Shown in pieces: positions 7,614-15,157 of a stretch of DNA of 64,000 bases. The translations under genes and the position numbers were made by a program. The notes under the pieces are model-generated. The model did no database searches, was not told the DNA's origin, and worked only from the letters and a program-made list of their open reading frames with translations. The stretch's first letter is position 1, and each line of letters starts with the position of its first letter. This stretch comes from Streptomyces sp. TLI_053 (GTDB lineage: Bacteria; Actinomycetota; Actinomycetes; Streptomycetales; Streptomycetaceae), in assembly GCF_900105395.1 (NCBI RefSeq), contig NZ_LT629775.1, positions 5,788,001-5,852,000 on the forward strand. Reading direction: 5' to 3'.

Positions 7614-8087
7614 ATGACCGAGATTCTTGACGCGACGGACTGGGCGATCCTGGCCGAGCTCCAGGAGGACGGGCGGATCGCGTTCGCCGAGCTGGCGCGC
7701 AGGGTGAACCTGAGCGCGTCGGCCACGACGGAGCGGGTGCGGCGGCTGGAGACGGCGGGGGTGATCACGGGCTACCGGGCCGAGGTGGACCTGGAGCGGA
7801 CGGGATATCCGGTGCTGGCGGTCGTCCGGCTGAAGTACCCCGGGCCGGCGGCACGGCACGAGCCGCTGCGGCGGCTGCTGGAGGAGCGCTCGGAGATCCT
7901 GGAGTGCCTGCGGACGACCGGTGACGACTGCTACTCGCTGAAGATCGCCACCACGTCGATGGGGCACCTGGAGGAGATCGTCGACGAGCTGGCGCAGTTC
8001 GGGAGTACGACGACCAACCTGGTCCTGAGCCGCCCCCTGGCCTTCCGCGGCCCGGCGGTGCCTCGCACGGTGGCGGCGGAGCAGTAG
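7614..8087 (+). CDS. Lrp/AsnC-family regulator
   Basis: 157 residues. The N-terminal helix-turn-helix is at residues 5-60 (LDATDWAILAELQEDGRIAF, then RRVNLSASATTERVRRLE). The C-terminal RAM/AsnC ligand domain is at 68-145, ending with the LVLSRPL strand. Length is standard. Lrp proteins sense amino acids and often regulate a divergently transcribed neighbour, here the F420 oxidoreductase/deaminase pair. ATG at 7614; an upstream ribosome site is not obvious. Confidence 0.9.
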   Translation: MTEILDATDWAILAELQEDGRIAFAELARRVNLSASATTERVRRLETAGVITGYRAEVDLERTGYPVLAVVRLKYPGPAARHEPLRRLLEERSEILECLRTTGDDCYSLKIATTSMGHLEEIVDELAQFGSTTTNLVLSRPLAFRGPAVPRTVAAEQ

Positions 8088-8111
8088 CAAGGCTGCAATG
8101 AGTGGAGCGGG

Positions 8112-8237
8112 TCAGTGGTCGGGGTGGTCCTCCTCGTCCTCGCCGTGCACTTTCAGGGCGGTGATGACACCCGTGACGACAGTGGCGAAGGCGAGGGCGA
8201 GGAGGACGACGAAGGCGGCGCCGATGAGGAAGTTCAC
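8112..8237 (-). CDS. 41-residue single-pass membrane protein
   Basis: Starts at GTG 8237 (VNFLIGAAFVVLLALAFATV). One transmembrane helix covers residues 3-30, followed by an acidic, His-containing tail (HGEDEEDHPDH). The GTG lies inside the last codons of the preceding gene (4-nt overlap), so expression is coupled to it. No family recognised. It is the third gene of a tightly overlapping minus-strand operon with an anti-sigma-like ATPase. Confidence 0.6.
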   Translation of the reverse strand: MNFLIGAAFVVLLALAFATVVTGVITALKVHGEDEEDHPDH

Positions 8238-8473
8238 GCAGGTCGGCCCGTTTCGCGGAGGAGCGTGAGGAGGTTGAGGAGAGTGGCGACGGAGGTGTCG
8301 CCGAAGTCGACGAGGAGACGGCCGTCGACGGTGCTGCCGTTGACGGCGGCGGAACCCCACTGGATGCCGAAGGGCTTGCCCCGCTCGTGGAGTTCGCGGA
8401 GAAGGGCGGAGACCTCGGGCTCGGTGTAGGTGCGGAGGATCCTGTCGTGGGGCGCCAGGGGTTCGAGGCTCAT
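8234..8473 (-). CDS. 79-residue hypothetical protein, second gene of ATPase operon
   Basis: Starts at ATG 8473 (MSLEPLAPHDRILRTYTEPE), overlapping the ATPase stop by 4 nt, and ends overlapping the next start by 4 nt. A mixed alpha/beta soluble protein without signal peptide, cysteines or a motif I recognise; the C-terminal half contains a helix TSVATLLNLLTLLRETG. The double overlap argues for a co-translated set with fixed stoichiometry. Confidence 0.65.
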   Translation of the reverse strand: MSLEPLAPHDRILRTYTEPEVSALLRELHERGKPFGIQWGSAAVNGSTVDGRLLVDFGDTSVATLLNLLTLLRETGRPA

Positions 8474-8835
8474 GCGGCGGGCTCCAGTTCGAACCAGACG
8501 ACCTTGCCGTGCTTGTTGCTGGTGGCGCCGAAGCGATCGGTGAGTGCCCGGACGAGGTGAAGGCCCCTCCCGGACAAGGCGTAGAGGTCGGCAGGGTTGC
8601 GGGCTTCGGGGAGCACCGGGCTGTCGTCGCACACGGAGACGCGCAGAACGCGGGGGCAGAGGGACACGATGACGTGCGGTGCCGGGGTTCCGGCATGCTT
8701 CCAGGCGTTCACGAACAGCTCGTGCAGGGCGAGTTCGGCGGTGTGGACGGTGTCCGGCGGCCAGTCGGCCGAGGTGAGGAGCTCACGCAGCTCGTGACGG
8801 ACGACGGACCAGTCAGGCGGAACATGGGCACACAT
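8470..8835 (-). CDS. RsbW-like ATP-binding regulatory protein
   Basis: 121 residues forming a single HATPase_c_2 domain of the anti-sigma-factor kinase type. The N box is ELALHELFVNAWKHAG, the G1 box VCDDSPVLP and the G2-like segment LSGRGLHLVRALTDRFG. Proteins of this kind are abundant in Streptomyces next to XRE/DUF397 genes; whether they phosphorylate an antagonist or only bind ATP is usually unknown. It is divergent from the XRE regulator and heads an operon with two small overlapping genes. Confidence 0.88.
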   Translation of the reverse strand: MCAHVPPDWSVVRHELRELLTSADWPPDTVHTAELALHELFVNAWKHAGTPAPHVIVSLCPRVLRVSVCDDSPVLPEARNPADLYALSGRGLHLVRALTDRFGATSNKHGKVVWFELEPAA

Positions 8836-9044
8836 GGGGACCTCCGGGGTGCGGGGAGGAGCGGTTCATTTGCAGGCCAGCCGTCACTGACGCCCAGTCA
8901 TGCGACCGGCGCAACAGCGAGGCTAGGTTGGCGAGTCATAGTGTTGCAACCAAAAGGGCAAGGTTGACCCGTGTGGGTGACGCTTGGCAGGTAGTGACTG
9001 CGCCAGCCGATGCGGAACACTGTGGGGCGAGGGAAGGAACCGCC

Positions 9045-9938
9045 GTGGGGCTCAGGGGAGAGATCAGTCAGCGGCAGCGCCGCTTCGGCGAGGAGTTGCA
9101 GCGCCTTCGCATGGCGGCGGGCCTGTCGGCTCCGGAGGCCGGCGCGCTTGTGGGCATGAGAAGCCCGGCCGTCAGTCACACGGAGGCGGGACGAACCGGC
9201 CTCAATCAGGAACGGCTGGGGATCTGGCTCGACGCCTACGGCTGTGAAGATCCTGTCTACCGGGCCAAGCTCGCGGACATGGGGCGGCGAACAGGCAAGG
9301 GTTGGTGGTCGGAGTTCGCCGATCGTGTGTCGTTGCTCACGCTCGACCTGGCCGAGACGGAGGACGGCGCGGCGCTGATCGACAACTACGAAACGTTCTA
9401 CCTGCCCGGTCTCTTGCAGTTGCCCGCGTATGCCGAGGCGATCTTCGAAGGCGCTGACCGTGATCGGAGGTTCGATGCGGAGGCCGCGATCGAGTTCCGC
9501 ATGAATCGGCAGCGCATCCTGAACGATCTGCCGCGACGGCAGTTCCGATTCGTCATTCACGAAACGGCTCTGCGCCTGCGCTTCCCCGGGGACGCGGTGA
9601 TGAGGGCGCAGCTGGCGCACCTGCTTGAGGTGGCCGAGCTGCCCAATGTGACCATCCAGGTCCTGCCGTTCGCGGCGTTGAAGAAGCCTCCGCATACGGG
9701 CCAATTCCTGTTGCTGGACCCAGGGGCGGAGAATCTCTCCACCGTTGTTGTGGATCACCCGAGCCGCGCCGAGTATCTTGGCGACCGGCACTCGATCGTG
9801 ACGTACCGCAGGACGTTCAATCAGCTGAGTGACCTTGCGTTGCCCCCGGTCGACACTGACCGTTCGCCCCTCGCGCTCTCGTCTTCACGTGACTCGTGCG
9901 GGCTCATCCGACATCTTCTCTACCTGCTCCAGACGTGA
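9045..9938 (+). CDS. XRE-family regulator with DUF5753 domain, WhiJ/AbaA-like
   Basis: 297 residues from GTG at 9045, preceded by GGGAAGGAACC at good spacing. Residues 8-65 are the helix-turn-helix (FGEELQRLRMAAGLSAPEAG, SPAVSHTEAGRTG). Residues 95-275 form the DUF5753 effector domain (FYLPGLLQLPAYAEA, FVIHETALRL, VLPF). It is followed 10 bp later by a DUF397 gene and divergent from an anti-sigma-like ATPase, the arrangement of WhiJ/BldB-type developmental switches. Codon use around here is somewhat less GC-rich than in the flanking metabolic genes, so recent acquisition is possible. Confidence 0.9.
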   Translation: MGLRGEISQRQRRFGEELQRLRMAAGLSAPEAGALVGMRSPAVSHTEAGRTGLNQERLGIWLDAYGCEDPVYRAKLADMGRRTGKGWWSEFADRVSLLTLDLAETEDGAALIDNYETFYLPGLLQLPAYAEAIFEGADRDRRFDAEAAIEFRMNRQRILNDLPRRQFRFVIHETALRLRFPGDAVMRAQLAHLLEVAELPNVTIQVLPFAALKKPPHTGQFLLLDPGAENLSTVVVDHPSRAEYLGDRHSIVTYRRTFNQLSDLALPPVDTDRSPLALSSSRDSCGLIRHLLYLLQT

Positions 9939-9948
9939 AGGGCGCACG

Positions 9949-10149
9949 ATGCCAGAAATCCGTTGGCAGAAGTCATCGTTCAGCGGCTCGAACGACGGTG
10001 GCAGCTGCGTTGAACTCGCCACCGGTGGGCCGGGACTTCGTCATCTGAGGGAGTCCGACGACCCCGGTGTCGTCCTGGCCCTCGATGAGGAGAAGCTCCG
10101 CGCGCTCCTCATCGCGGTCAAGGCCGGTAGGTTCGACCACCTCTCCTGA
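9949..10149 (+). CDS. DUF397 small regulator
   Basis: 66 residues from ATG at 9949, filled by the DUF397 domain: IRWQKSSFSGSNDGGSCVEL, then LRESDDPGVVLALDEE and a terminal helix LRALLIAVKAGRF. DUF397 proteins are partners of the adjacent XRE/DUF5753 regulator in many streptomycete modules and may act as antidotes or cofactors. Ten bp separate the two genes. A strong terminator follows. Confidence 0.92.
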   Translation: MPEIRWQKSSFSGSNDGGSCVELATGGPGLRHLRESDDPGVVLALDEEKLRALLIAVKAGRFDHLS

Positions 10150-10174
10150 TCGGCCCGGCCCCGAAAAGCACCAT

Positions 10175-10216
10175 GAAGTGGGCGGTCACGGACGATAGTT
10201 CGTGACCGCCCACTTC
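10175..10216. terminator. 16-bp stem terminator after DUF397 gene
   Basis: GAAGTGGGCGGTCACG at 10175-10190 is exactly complementary to 10201-10216, with a 10-nt loop. It starts 26 nt after the DUF397 stop. Confidence 0.85.
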
Positions 10217-10281
10217 GCTTGTCAGCCCGGGCCGCCCCGCTCCACCCACCACGCAGGGGCCCAGCAGAGGCCGCAACGTCG

Positions 10282-10313
10282 AGCGAGCCGGTCTCCGCTG
10301 AGACCGGCTCGCT
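10282..10313. terminator. 14-bp hairpin in gene-free stretch
   Basis: AGCGAGCCGGTCTC pairs perfectly with 10300-10313 around the loop CGCT. It may be a terminator for the minus-strand DUF6879 fragment. Apart from this hairpin, the roughly 250 bp between 10217 and 10471 hold nothing I can identify. Confidence 0.6.
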
Positions 10314-10471
10314 TGCGCAGATCGCGGAGCAGCCGGGCCGGATCGGCCTTCGACCGGTCCAACTGCTCAGGGGCGAAGGTCACTCACCCATGATCCTTCA
10401 CGTACTTCGGGAAGGGAACGGACTCGGCCGATGCGCCGCCCCGTGTCCCGGTAGCCCCGGACGCGTGCCGT

Positions 10472-10633
10472 TCAAGCAGCGGTTGCCTCGGCCGTCAGCG
10501 GCTCGCCGGCCAGGAAGCGACGGATCCCTTCCTCCTCCTGCGGCATCGTGTAGACGGCCAGGGTCTCCAGACGCCAGGCGTCGTGCTCCATGGCGTCGAA
10601 ATACGCCCGCCACGCGTCACCATCCAAGAACAC
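10472..10633 (-). pseudogene. DUF6879 fragment, N-terminal part only
   Basis: 53 residues from GTG at 10633, with GGGAGG 5 nt upstream of it. The readable part, FLDGDAWRAYFDAMEHDAWR followed by LETLAVYTMPQEEEGIRRFL, looks like the N-terminus of DUF6879 proteins, which are normally about 170-200 residues and occur beside XRE/DUF397 genes. Here a stop follows LTAEATAA, and I see no continuation in other frames. It is most likely a truncated gene, although a functional mini-protein cannot be excluded. The assignment is from memory of the family. Confidence 0.5.
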
Positions 10634-10777
10634 GGAACGCCTCCCGCAGTGTCTCCTCGGGAATCTCGACGAGAGACCCCCCGTCTTGAACAAGTCGGGG
10701 GTGACGTTACGCACCGCGACCGGGAGGTGGCCATCCGAACAGGGGATTGCTCTCGTTCCTGCCTGCAGACCTTGTGT

Positions 10778-10812
10778 GGAGCAGGAAGTCGGCCTCATCG
10801 ACTTCCTGCTCC
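10778..10812. terminator. 14-bp stem hairpin
   Basis: GGAGCAGGAAGTCG at 10778-10791 is exactly complementary to 10799-10812, with a 7-nt loop. It lies downstream of the flavoprotein gene (minus strand), after the 8-bp repeat array, and is the probable terminator. Confidence 0.7.
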
Positions 10813-10824
10813 TGCTCCACGGTC

Positions 10825-10911
10825 GGGCAACCGGGCAACCGGGCAACCGGGCAACCGGGCAACCGGGCAACCGGGCAACGGTCAACCGGTCAACCGGTCA
10901 ACCGGTCAGCC
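10825..10911. repeat. 8-bp tandem repeat GGGCAACC/GGTCAACC
   Basis: Seven units of GGGCAACC (the last ends in G) are followed by three of GGTCAACC and one GGTCAGCC. The last unit contains the stop codon of the flavoprotein gene. Likely a slippage-prone simple repeat; no spacers, so not a CRISPR. Confidence 0.9.
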
Positions 10912-11790
10912 CGTCAGGCGGAGGGCGTAGTAGGCCTGCAGCGCCGCGTCGGCGCCGGAGCCGGTGGCGGTCATGATGCGCTGGCCGCGGGCCGAGCGGA
11001 GGTCGCCGGCGGTGAGGACGCGGGGGTGCTGGCGGTCGGGCGGGCAGTAGCCGTCCTCGGCGGGGGCCAGGGTGCCGGGGAGGGCGGCCGGGCGGACGCC
11101 CAGGTTCACGAACACCGCGTCGGGGGCGAAGGTGCCCAACCCGCCCGCCGTGATGTGGCCTTCGGGGGAGTGGCGCAGGTCGAGGGCGTCGAGTTCCAGC
11201 AGGGTGACGCGCGGGTCGTCGCGGACCTCCTCGGCCTTGTAGGCGTCGGCGGCCGGGTGCGGGACGAGCAGGTCGAGTGCGGCGTCGGGGTGGGCGCGCA
11301 GCAGGGTGCCGAGGGGGCGGTCGGCGCCGAGGACGAGGGTGCGGCGGCCGGTCAGGAGCGTGGCGTCCGCCTCCCAGAGCGGCGGCGGGGCGTCCACGGT
11401 GGAGCTGAGCCAGGCGGCCTCGTCGGGTCGGGCCGCGCGGACGCCGGTGGCGACGATCGCGTACCGGCCGCGCACGGTGGTGCCCGGGGCGGCGAGGTGG
11501 ACGGTCACGCCCTCGTCGTCGGCGTGCAGTTCGGTCGCCGGGGTGCCGAGAAGGAGGTCGCAGGAGTCGGTGACTCGTCGGACGTCCGCCGCGACGGCGT
11601 CGGCGAAGGCGGTGCCGGTCGCGAAGCCGAGCACGTTCTGCACCGCCGGGACGCGCCGCAGGGTGGCGCCGGGTTCGCGCCGCTCGACCAGGGCCGTCCG
11701 CAGCCCGACGCTCGCCGCCATCACGGCCGCCGCGCAGCCCGCGGGCCCGCCGCCCACGATCACCAGGTCGTACGTCTCCACGGTCCGCAC
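10906..11790 (-). CDS. thioredoxin-reductase-like FAD oxidoreductase without CxxC
   Basis: 294 residues. The N-terminal FAD-binding motif is LVIVGGGPAGCAAAVMAA, an IVATGVRAA motif lies near residue 110, and the C-terminal FAD motif is VLTAGDLRSARGQRIMTATG. The layout matches thioredoxin reductases, but the redox CxxC between the NADPH motifs is missing (TLVLGADRPLG instead of a GGG-type NADPH loop). It is therefore unlikely to reduce thioredoxin; related proteins act as ferredoxin reductases or on small molecules. The stop codon lies in a tandem repeat. Confidence 0.8.
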   Translation of the reverse strand: MRTVETYDLVIVGGGPAGCAAAVMAASVGLRTALVERREPGATLRRVPAVQNVLGFATGTAFADAVAADVRRVTDSCDLLLGTPATELHADDEGVTVHLAAPGTTVRGRYAIVATGVRAARPDEAAWLSSTVDAPPPLWEADATLLTGRRTLVLGADRPLGTLLRAHPDAALDLLVPHPAADAYKAEEVRDDPRVTLLELDALDLRHSPEGHITAGGLGTFAPDAVFVNLGVRPAALPGTLAPAEDGYCPPDRQHPRVLTAGDLRSARGQRIMTATGSGADAALQAYYALRLTG

Positions 11791-11863
11791 CCCCTTCGTC
11801 GTCGGCGACCGGTACCCGGCCGCACCGCGCAGCGTAGTGCGGACCGAGGGGGACGGAAGGGGG

Positions 11864-11898
11864 ACCGGCCGGCGCCCTGGTGAGGGGCGCCGGCCGGT
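11864..11898. terminator. 14-bp stem terminator
   Basis: ACCGGCCGGCGCCC at 11864-11877 pairs exactly with 11885-11898 around a 7-nt loop, just below the stop of the minus-strand membrane protein gene. Confidence 0.75.
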
Positions 11899-11907
11899 GG
11901 GGACGGA

Positions 11908-12396
11908 TCAGCCCTGCGGCGGAGCCGGCGGCTGGTACGGCGGCTGGTACGGGGCGGCCGGGGCGAGGGGGGCCGCGGCCTGGTACGGCGACGCGGGCGC
12001 TGCCGGGGCAGCGGCCTGGAAGGGCGCGGCCGGCTGGGGGTACTGGCCGCCCTGCGGGTACGGCGCACCCTGGTGCTGGTACGGCGAGGCGGCCGGGACG
12101 GGCGGCGCGGCCGGTGCCTGGGAGCGCGTGACCAGCGCCTTCACCGCGTTGGCTATCAGCAGCACCGGCAGGATGAACGCCTTGAAGAAGATCACGTAGC
12201 TGGTGCCCTCGAAGACGAAGGCGAGGTAGTACGCGTAGCCGGTGAAGCCGAGGCCGGCGAGCACGTTGAGGGCGCGCCAGCCGAGCCTCAGGCCGCCGAG
12301 GTTGACGGCGCCGATGACCAGCAGGGCGATGCCGCTGACGGCCAGCAGGACGACGTACCAGGAGAAGAGCGGGTCGACGTCGAAGTCGAGGTTCAC
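11908..12396 (-). CDS. membrane protein with Pro/Gln/Tyr-rich tail
   Basis: 162 residues from GTG at 12396 (VNLDFDVDPLFSWYVVLLAV). Three to four hydrophobic helices fill residues 10-100. The C-terminal 60 residues are low-complexity Pro/Ala/Gln/Tyr (SPYQ, APYPQGGQYPQP), like the cytoplasmic tails of many actinomycete membrane proteins. No enzymatic motif; function unknown. It is divergent from the surface-protein gene; the 326-bp interval holds that gene's promoter and leader. Confidence 0.75.
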   Translation of the reverse strand: MNLDFDVDPLFSWYVVLLAVSGIALLVIGAVNLGGLRLGWRALNVLAGLGFTGYAYYLAFVFEGTSYVIFFKAFILPVLLIANAVKALVTRSQAPAAPPVPAASPYQHQGAPYPQGGQYPQPAAPFQAAAPAAPASPYQAAAPLAPAAPYQPPYQPPAPPQG

Positions 12397-12584
12397 GAGT
12401 GGTTCCTGTTGTTGCCGGGGTCGGGCGGACGCGAACGGGCGGCCGCCGGGGGACGAGTGGGGACAGTACTGGAGCGGGACGACATCCGTCCTCACGATTT
12501 CGTCACGGTGTCATCGCCGAATCCGCCCGGAGAACCTCCCTTCCACCCCTTGAAAACCGCTCAGGAAGCGTCCGTGCGTTCGGA

Positions 12585-12722
12585 TATGATGCGCCCGTCG
12601 CTGGTGGTTGGGGGGCGAAGCAGCGACCCGGGTGAGAGTCCCGGAGCGGCCTCCCACCTCGGCGAAACCGCCCTGCTGCCGGGTTCGTCGGGTTCGCCCG
12701 CCTTCCTTCCGTGAGGTCCCCC
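12585..12722 (+). promoter_or_regulatory. promoter and structured 5' leader of surface-protein gene
   Basis: A -10-like TATGAT is at 12585-12590, predicting a start near 12597. The RNA would begin with GTCGCTG (12597-12603), which pairs exactly with CAGCGAC at 12621-12627. It continues with a CCGGG-TGAGAGT-CCCGG stem-loop, and GGTGG (12603-12607) can pair with CCACC (12654-12658). The GGGTGAGAGTCCC loop resembles the L5 arm of cobalamin riboswitches, but the rest of that consensus does not fit. The leader is about 126 nt. Unassigned. Confidence 0.45.
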
Positions 12723-14375
12723 GTGCGTATTCAGCACCGCAGATCCCTGGCCCTCGCCGCCGCTGCCACCCTGGTCTCGGGGGCGGCCCTGACCGCCGCC
12801 CCCGGTGCGGCCGCGCTGTCGCGTTCCGGCGGTACCGGCGGAGCGCTCCTCGGTGCCCCCAACGGGGTGGGCACCCCGGGGCCGGTCGGGACCCAGGAGC
12901 GGCGCAGCCCGGTGACGATCACCGTCGCGGGCTTCCCCGGCACCCTGACCGCAGGCGGTCCGGCCGCCGAGTTCACCGCCACGCTGCGCAACTCCGCCGA
13001 CCACGCCGTCGACGTCACCACCGGTTTCGTCGTCGCGAACGTCGATGCCGGGATCCGCGAGAACCAGCTCGTGCTCGGTTACCAGTCCCCCGGCGGGGCC
13101 TCCTGGAAGCCCGCCGCCCCCGCCCCCGGCGCCGGTACCGGCGCCGGCTGGAACCTCGACACCTTCGCCACCCGGCTGAGCCTGCCCGCCGGGGCCTCCG
13201 CGACGTACCGGCTGCGCCTGGCCGCCACGGCCGACGCGCCCGCCGGCCGGGCCACCGGCGGGTTCACGGCGACGGTCGCCGACCCGACCCTGCCGCCGGA
13301 GACCCGGATCACCGAAGCGGCGAGTCAGCCCAGGGAGTTCGCACTCGCCGCGGCCGGCCCCACCGGGGCGCCGACGACCGCCCCCGCGCCCGGTGTGCCC
13401 TACCTCGGCCTGGACGCGGTGCCCGGCTCGTTCACCGCGGGTGGCGAGCCGAAGCCGTTCCGGCTGACGCTCACCAATCGGAGCGGCAAGGACGTCGCGT
13501 TCCTGCCCGAACTGACCTTCCGGGGCAAGGCCCTGCCCGGCGCGGAGGCGGTCCGGCTGGAGTTCCGGGCTCCCGACGGCGAGTGGCTGCCGGCCGTGGA
13601 CAGCGGTCAGGGCGCCGCCGGGCGGCTGACGCTGACGCTGCGCACGGGTGACCGGGAAGCCTCGCTGGTGCGGCTGCGCGACGGCGAGTCCCGGACGTTG
13701 AACGTGCGGCTGGCGTTCGCCCAGGACACCCCGGCCGGGGTGCTGTCGCTGCTGCCGACCGGGAGCAGCCTGCCGGCGGTCGGTACCGGCGCCGGGGTGC
13801 CCGCCGCCGGCTCGGCGGTCGACATCACCGTGGCCGCCCCCGCCGCGCCGTCCCCGTCCGCCGTGCCGAGCACCCCGTCCGCCGAGGCCGGCGGCTCGCC
13901 GTCCGCCCCGGCCGCGCCCCCGGCCGCCGAACCGCCCGCATCGACCGGTACCGCCCCCGGGGTGGGACTGGCGGCGGTCACGCCGTCCGCGGACCCGAGC
14001 GGCACACCGGCGGCCGTCCCGGCCTCGGAGGTCACGCAGACGCCGCCGAGCACGGCCGCCGTCCCGGCTCCGGCGGTCACGGTGACCGTGGCGGCGCCCC
14101 CGGTGCCGTCCGTGGACCTCGCCTCGACCGGTGGCTCGTCCACCAACACCCCGATGGCGATCACCGGCGCCACCTCGATCGCGATGGGCATCGGCACCCT
14201 GGTGGTGGCGCACCGGCGGCAGCGGACCCGCCCGGCGGCCGCCCGGACGCCACTCCCCGCCGGGGGCCCGGGCGCGGGCCCGCACCCGGTGGCGGGCGGT
14301 CCGGGCGCGCGGCCGGGGGCGGCTCCGGCCGTCCGGCCCGCGCCGGGCCCGGCCGCCGGTCCCGCGGCGCGCTGA
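12723..14375 (+). CDS. sortase-type (LASTG) cell-surface protein
   Basis: 550 residues from GTG at 12723, with GAGG in the sequence GTGAGGTC as ribosome site. There is a signal peptide at residues 1-32 (SLALAAAATLVSGAALTAAP). Two similar Ig/DUF-like beta modules lie at about 55-200 and 225-350 (VTITVAGFPGTLTAGGPAAE; FTAGGEPKPFRLTLTNRSGK). A Pro/Ala/Ser-rich stalk (370-460) leads to LASTG at residues 466-470, a hydrophobic helix at about 478-497 and basic HRRQRTR. LAxTG is the class E sortase signal of streptomycetes. Unusually, about 50 Pro/Gly/Ala residues follow the basic anchor. Confidence 0.75.
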   Translation: MRIQHRRSLALAAAATLVSGAALTAAPGAAALSRSGGTGGALLGAPNGVGTPGPVGTQERRSPVTITVAGFPGTLTAGGPAAEFTATLRNSADHAVDVTTGFVVANVDAGIRENQLVLGYQSPGGASWKPAAPAPGAGTGAGWNLDTFATRLSLPAGASATYRLRLAATADAPAGRATGGFTATVADPTLPPETRITEAASQPREFALAAAGPTGAPTTAPAPGVPYLGLDAVPGSFTAGGEPKPFRLTLTNRSGKDVAFLPELTFRGKALPGAEAVRLEFRAPDGEWLPAVDSGQGAAGRLTLTLRTGDREASLVRLRDGESRTLNVRLAFAQDTPAGVLSLLPTGSSLPAVGTGAGVPAAGSAVDITVAAPAAPSPSAVPSTPSAEAGGSPSAPAAPPAAEPPASTGTAPGVGLAAVTPSADPSGTPAAVPASEVTQTPPSTAAVPAPAVTVTVAAPPVPSVDLASTGGSSTNTPMAITGATSIAMGIGTLVVAHRRQRTRPAAARTPLPAGGPGAGPHPVAGGPGARPGAAPAVRPAPGPAAGPAAR

Positions 14376-14465
14376 GCCGACCGGACCCGCAGGTCCCGGC
14401 CGGAGGATGCCAACCGGCCCGCGCGACCGCCGCGCGGACCCGATCGGACGAGGAGTGACCGCGGC

Positions 14466-15113
14466 ATGGCCGACCACGAGGTGCTGTACGTGTTCTGCGG
14501 CCCGGACGGTACGCACGGCAACGCGCTGGGCGTGGTCCGGGACGGCGCGGCCGTGCCCGACGACGCGGACCGGCAGGCGATCGCGCGACGGCTCGGCTTC
14601 AGCGAGACGGTGTTCGTCGACGACCCGGAGCGCGGCGCGATCGACATCCGTACCCCGACCCTGCGCCTCCCGTTCGCCGGTCACCCGTGTGTCGGCGCCG
14701 CCTGGCTGCTGGGCGTGGACCGGCTGGTCACCGCCGCGGGCGTGGTCCGGGTGCGGCACGGCGGCGGGTTCACCCGGGTCGCGGCTCCGGCCGCCTGGGC
14801 GCCGCCGCGCACGCTCCGCCGGTACGCGACGGCGGCCGAGGTCGACGGGCTGGCGGTGCCGCCGCCGGGTGAGTGGATCTATGCCTGGGCCTGGCAGGAC
14901 GAGGCGGCGGGCACGGTCCGCGCCCGGGCCTTCCCGGGACGGGGCGACGGCATCGACGAGGACGAGGCGACCGGTGCGGCCGCGCTCCTGCTGACGGCCG
15001 AGCTGGGCCGGGGGCTGACGATCACCCAGGGGCGTGGCTCGCAGCTCGTCACCGGGCTCCCCGGGGACGGGCTGGTCGAGGTCGGCGGCCGGGTCCGCCG
15101 CGCGGACCGGTAG
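14466..15113 (+). CDS. PhzF-family isomerase-like protein
   Basis: 215 residues. PhzF motifs are present: GNALGVV near residue 19, FSETVFV with the catalytic-type Glu, LPFAGHPCVG, and DEATGAAALLL near the C-terminus. PhzF proteins catalyse isomerisation or epimerisation without cofactor. This member is shorter than classical PhzF (about 280), lacking part of the second half, and its substrate is unknown. It follows the surface-protein gene by 90 bp and is convergent with the VanZ-like gene. Confidence 0.83.
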   Translation: MADHEVLYVFCGPDGTHGNALGVVRDGAAVPDDADRQAIARRLGFSETVFVDDPERGAIDIRTPTLRLPFAGHPCVGAAWLLGVDRLVTAAGVVRVRHGGGFTRVAAPAAWAPPRTLRRYATAAEVDGLAVPPPGEWIYAWAWQDEAAGTVRARAFPGRGDGIDEDEATGAAALLLTAELGRGLTITQGRGSQLVTGLPGDGLVEVGGRVRRADR

Positions 15114-15157
15114 CGCGGACCGGCAGCGCGTCCCGGCAGCGCGGGAACGGGTGCTGC

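Noticed and set aside
10825..10911. CRISPR array
   Set aside because: Units are 8 bp, directly adjacent, without spacers, and no cas genes are nearby.
12630..12660. tRNA-like T arm in the 12.6-kb leader
   Set aside because: The loop TGAGAGT lacks the TTC of a T loop and no acceptor or anticodon arms can be formed.
12597..12722. Calling the leader a cobalamin riboswitch outright
   Set aside because: Only the L5-like arm matches; the conserved core GCnGnCCCGCnACTGT is not present, and the downstream gene is not a B12-related gene.
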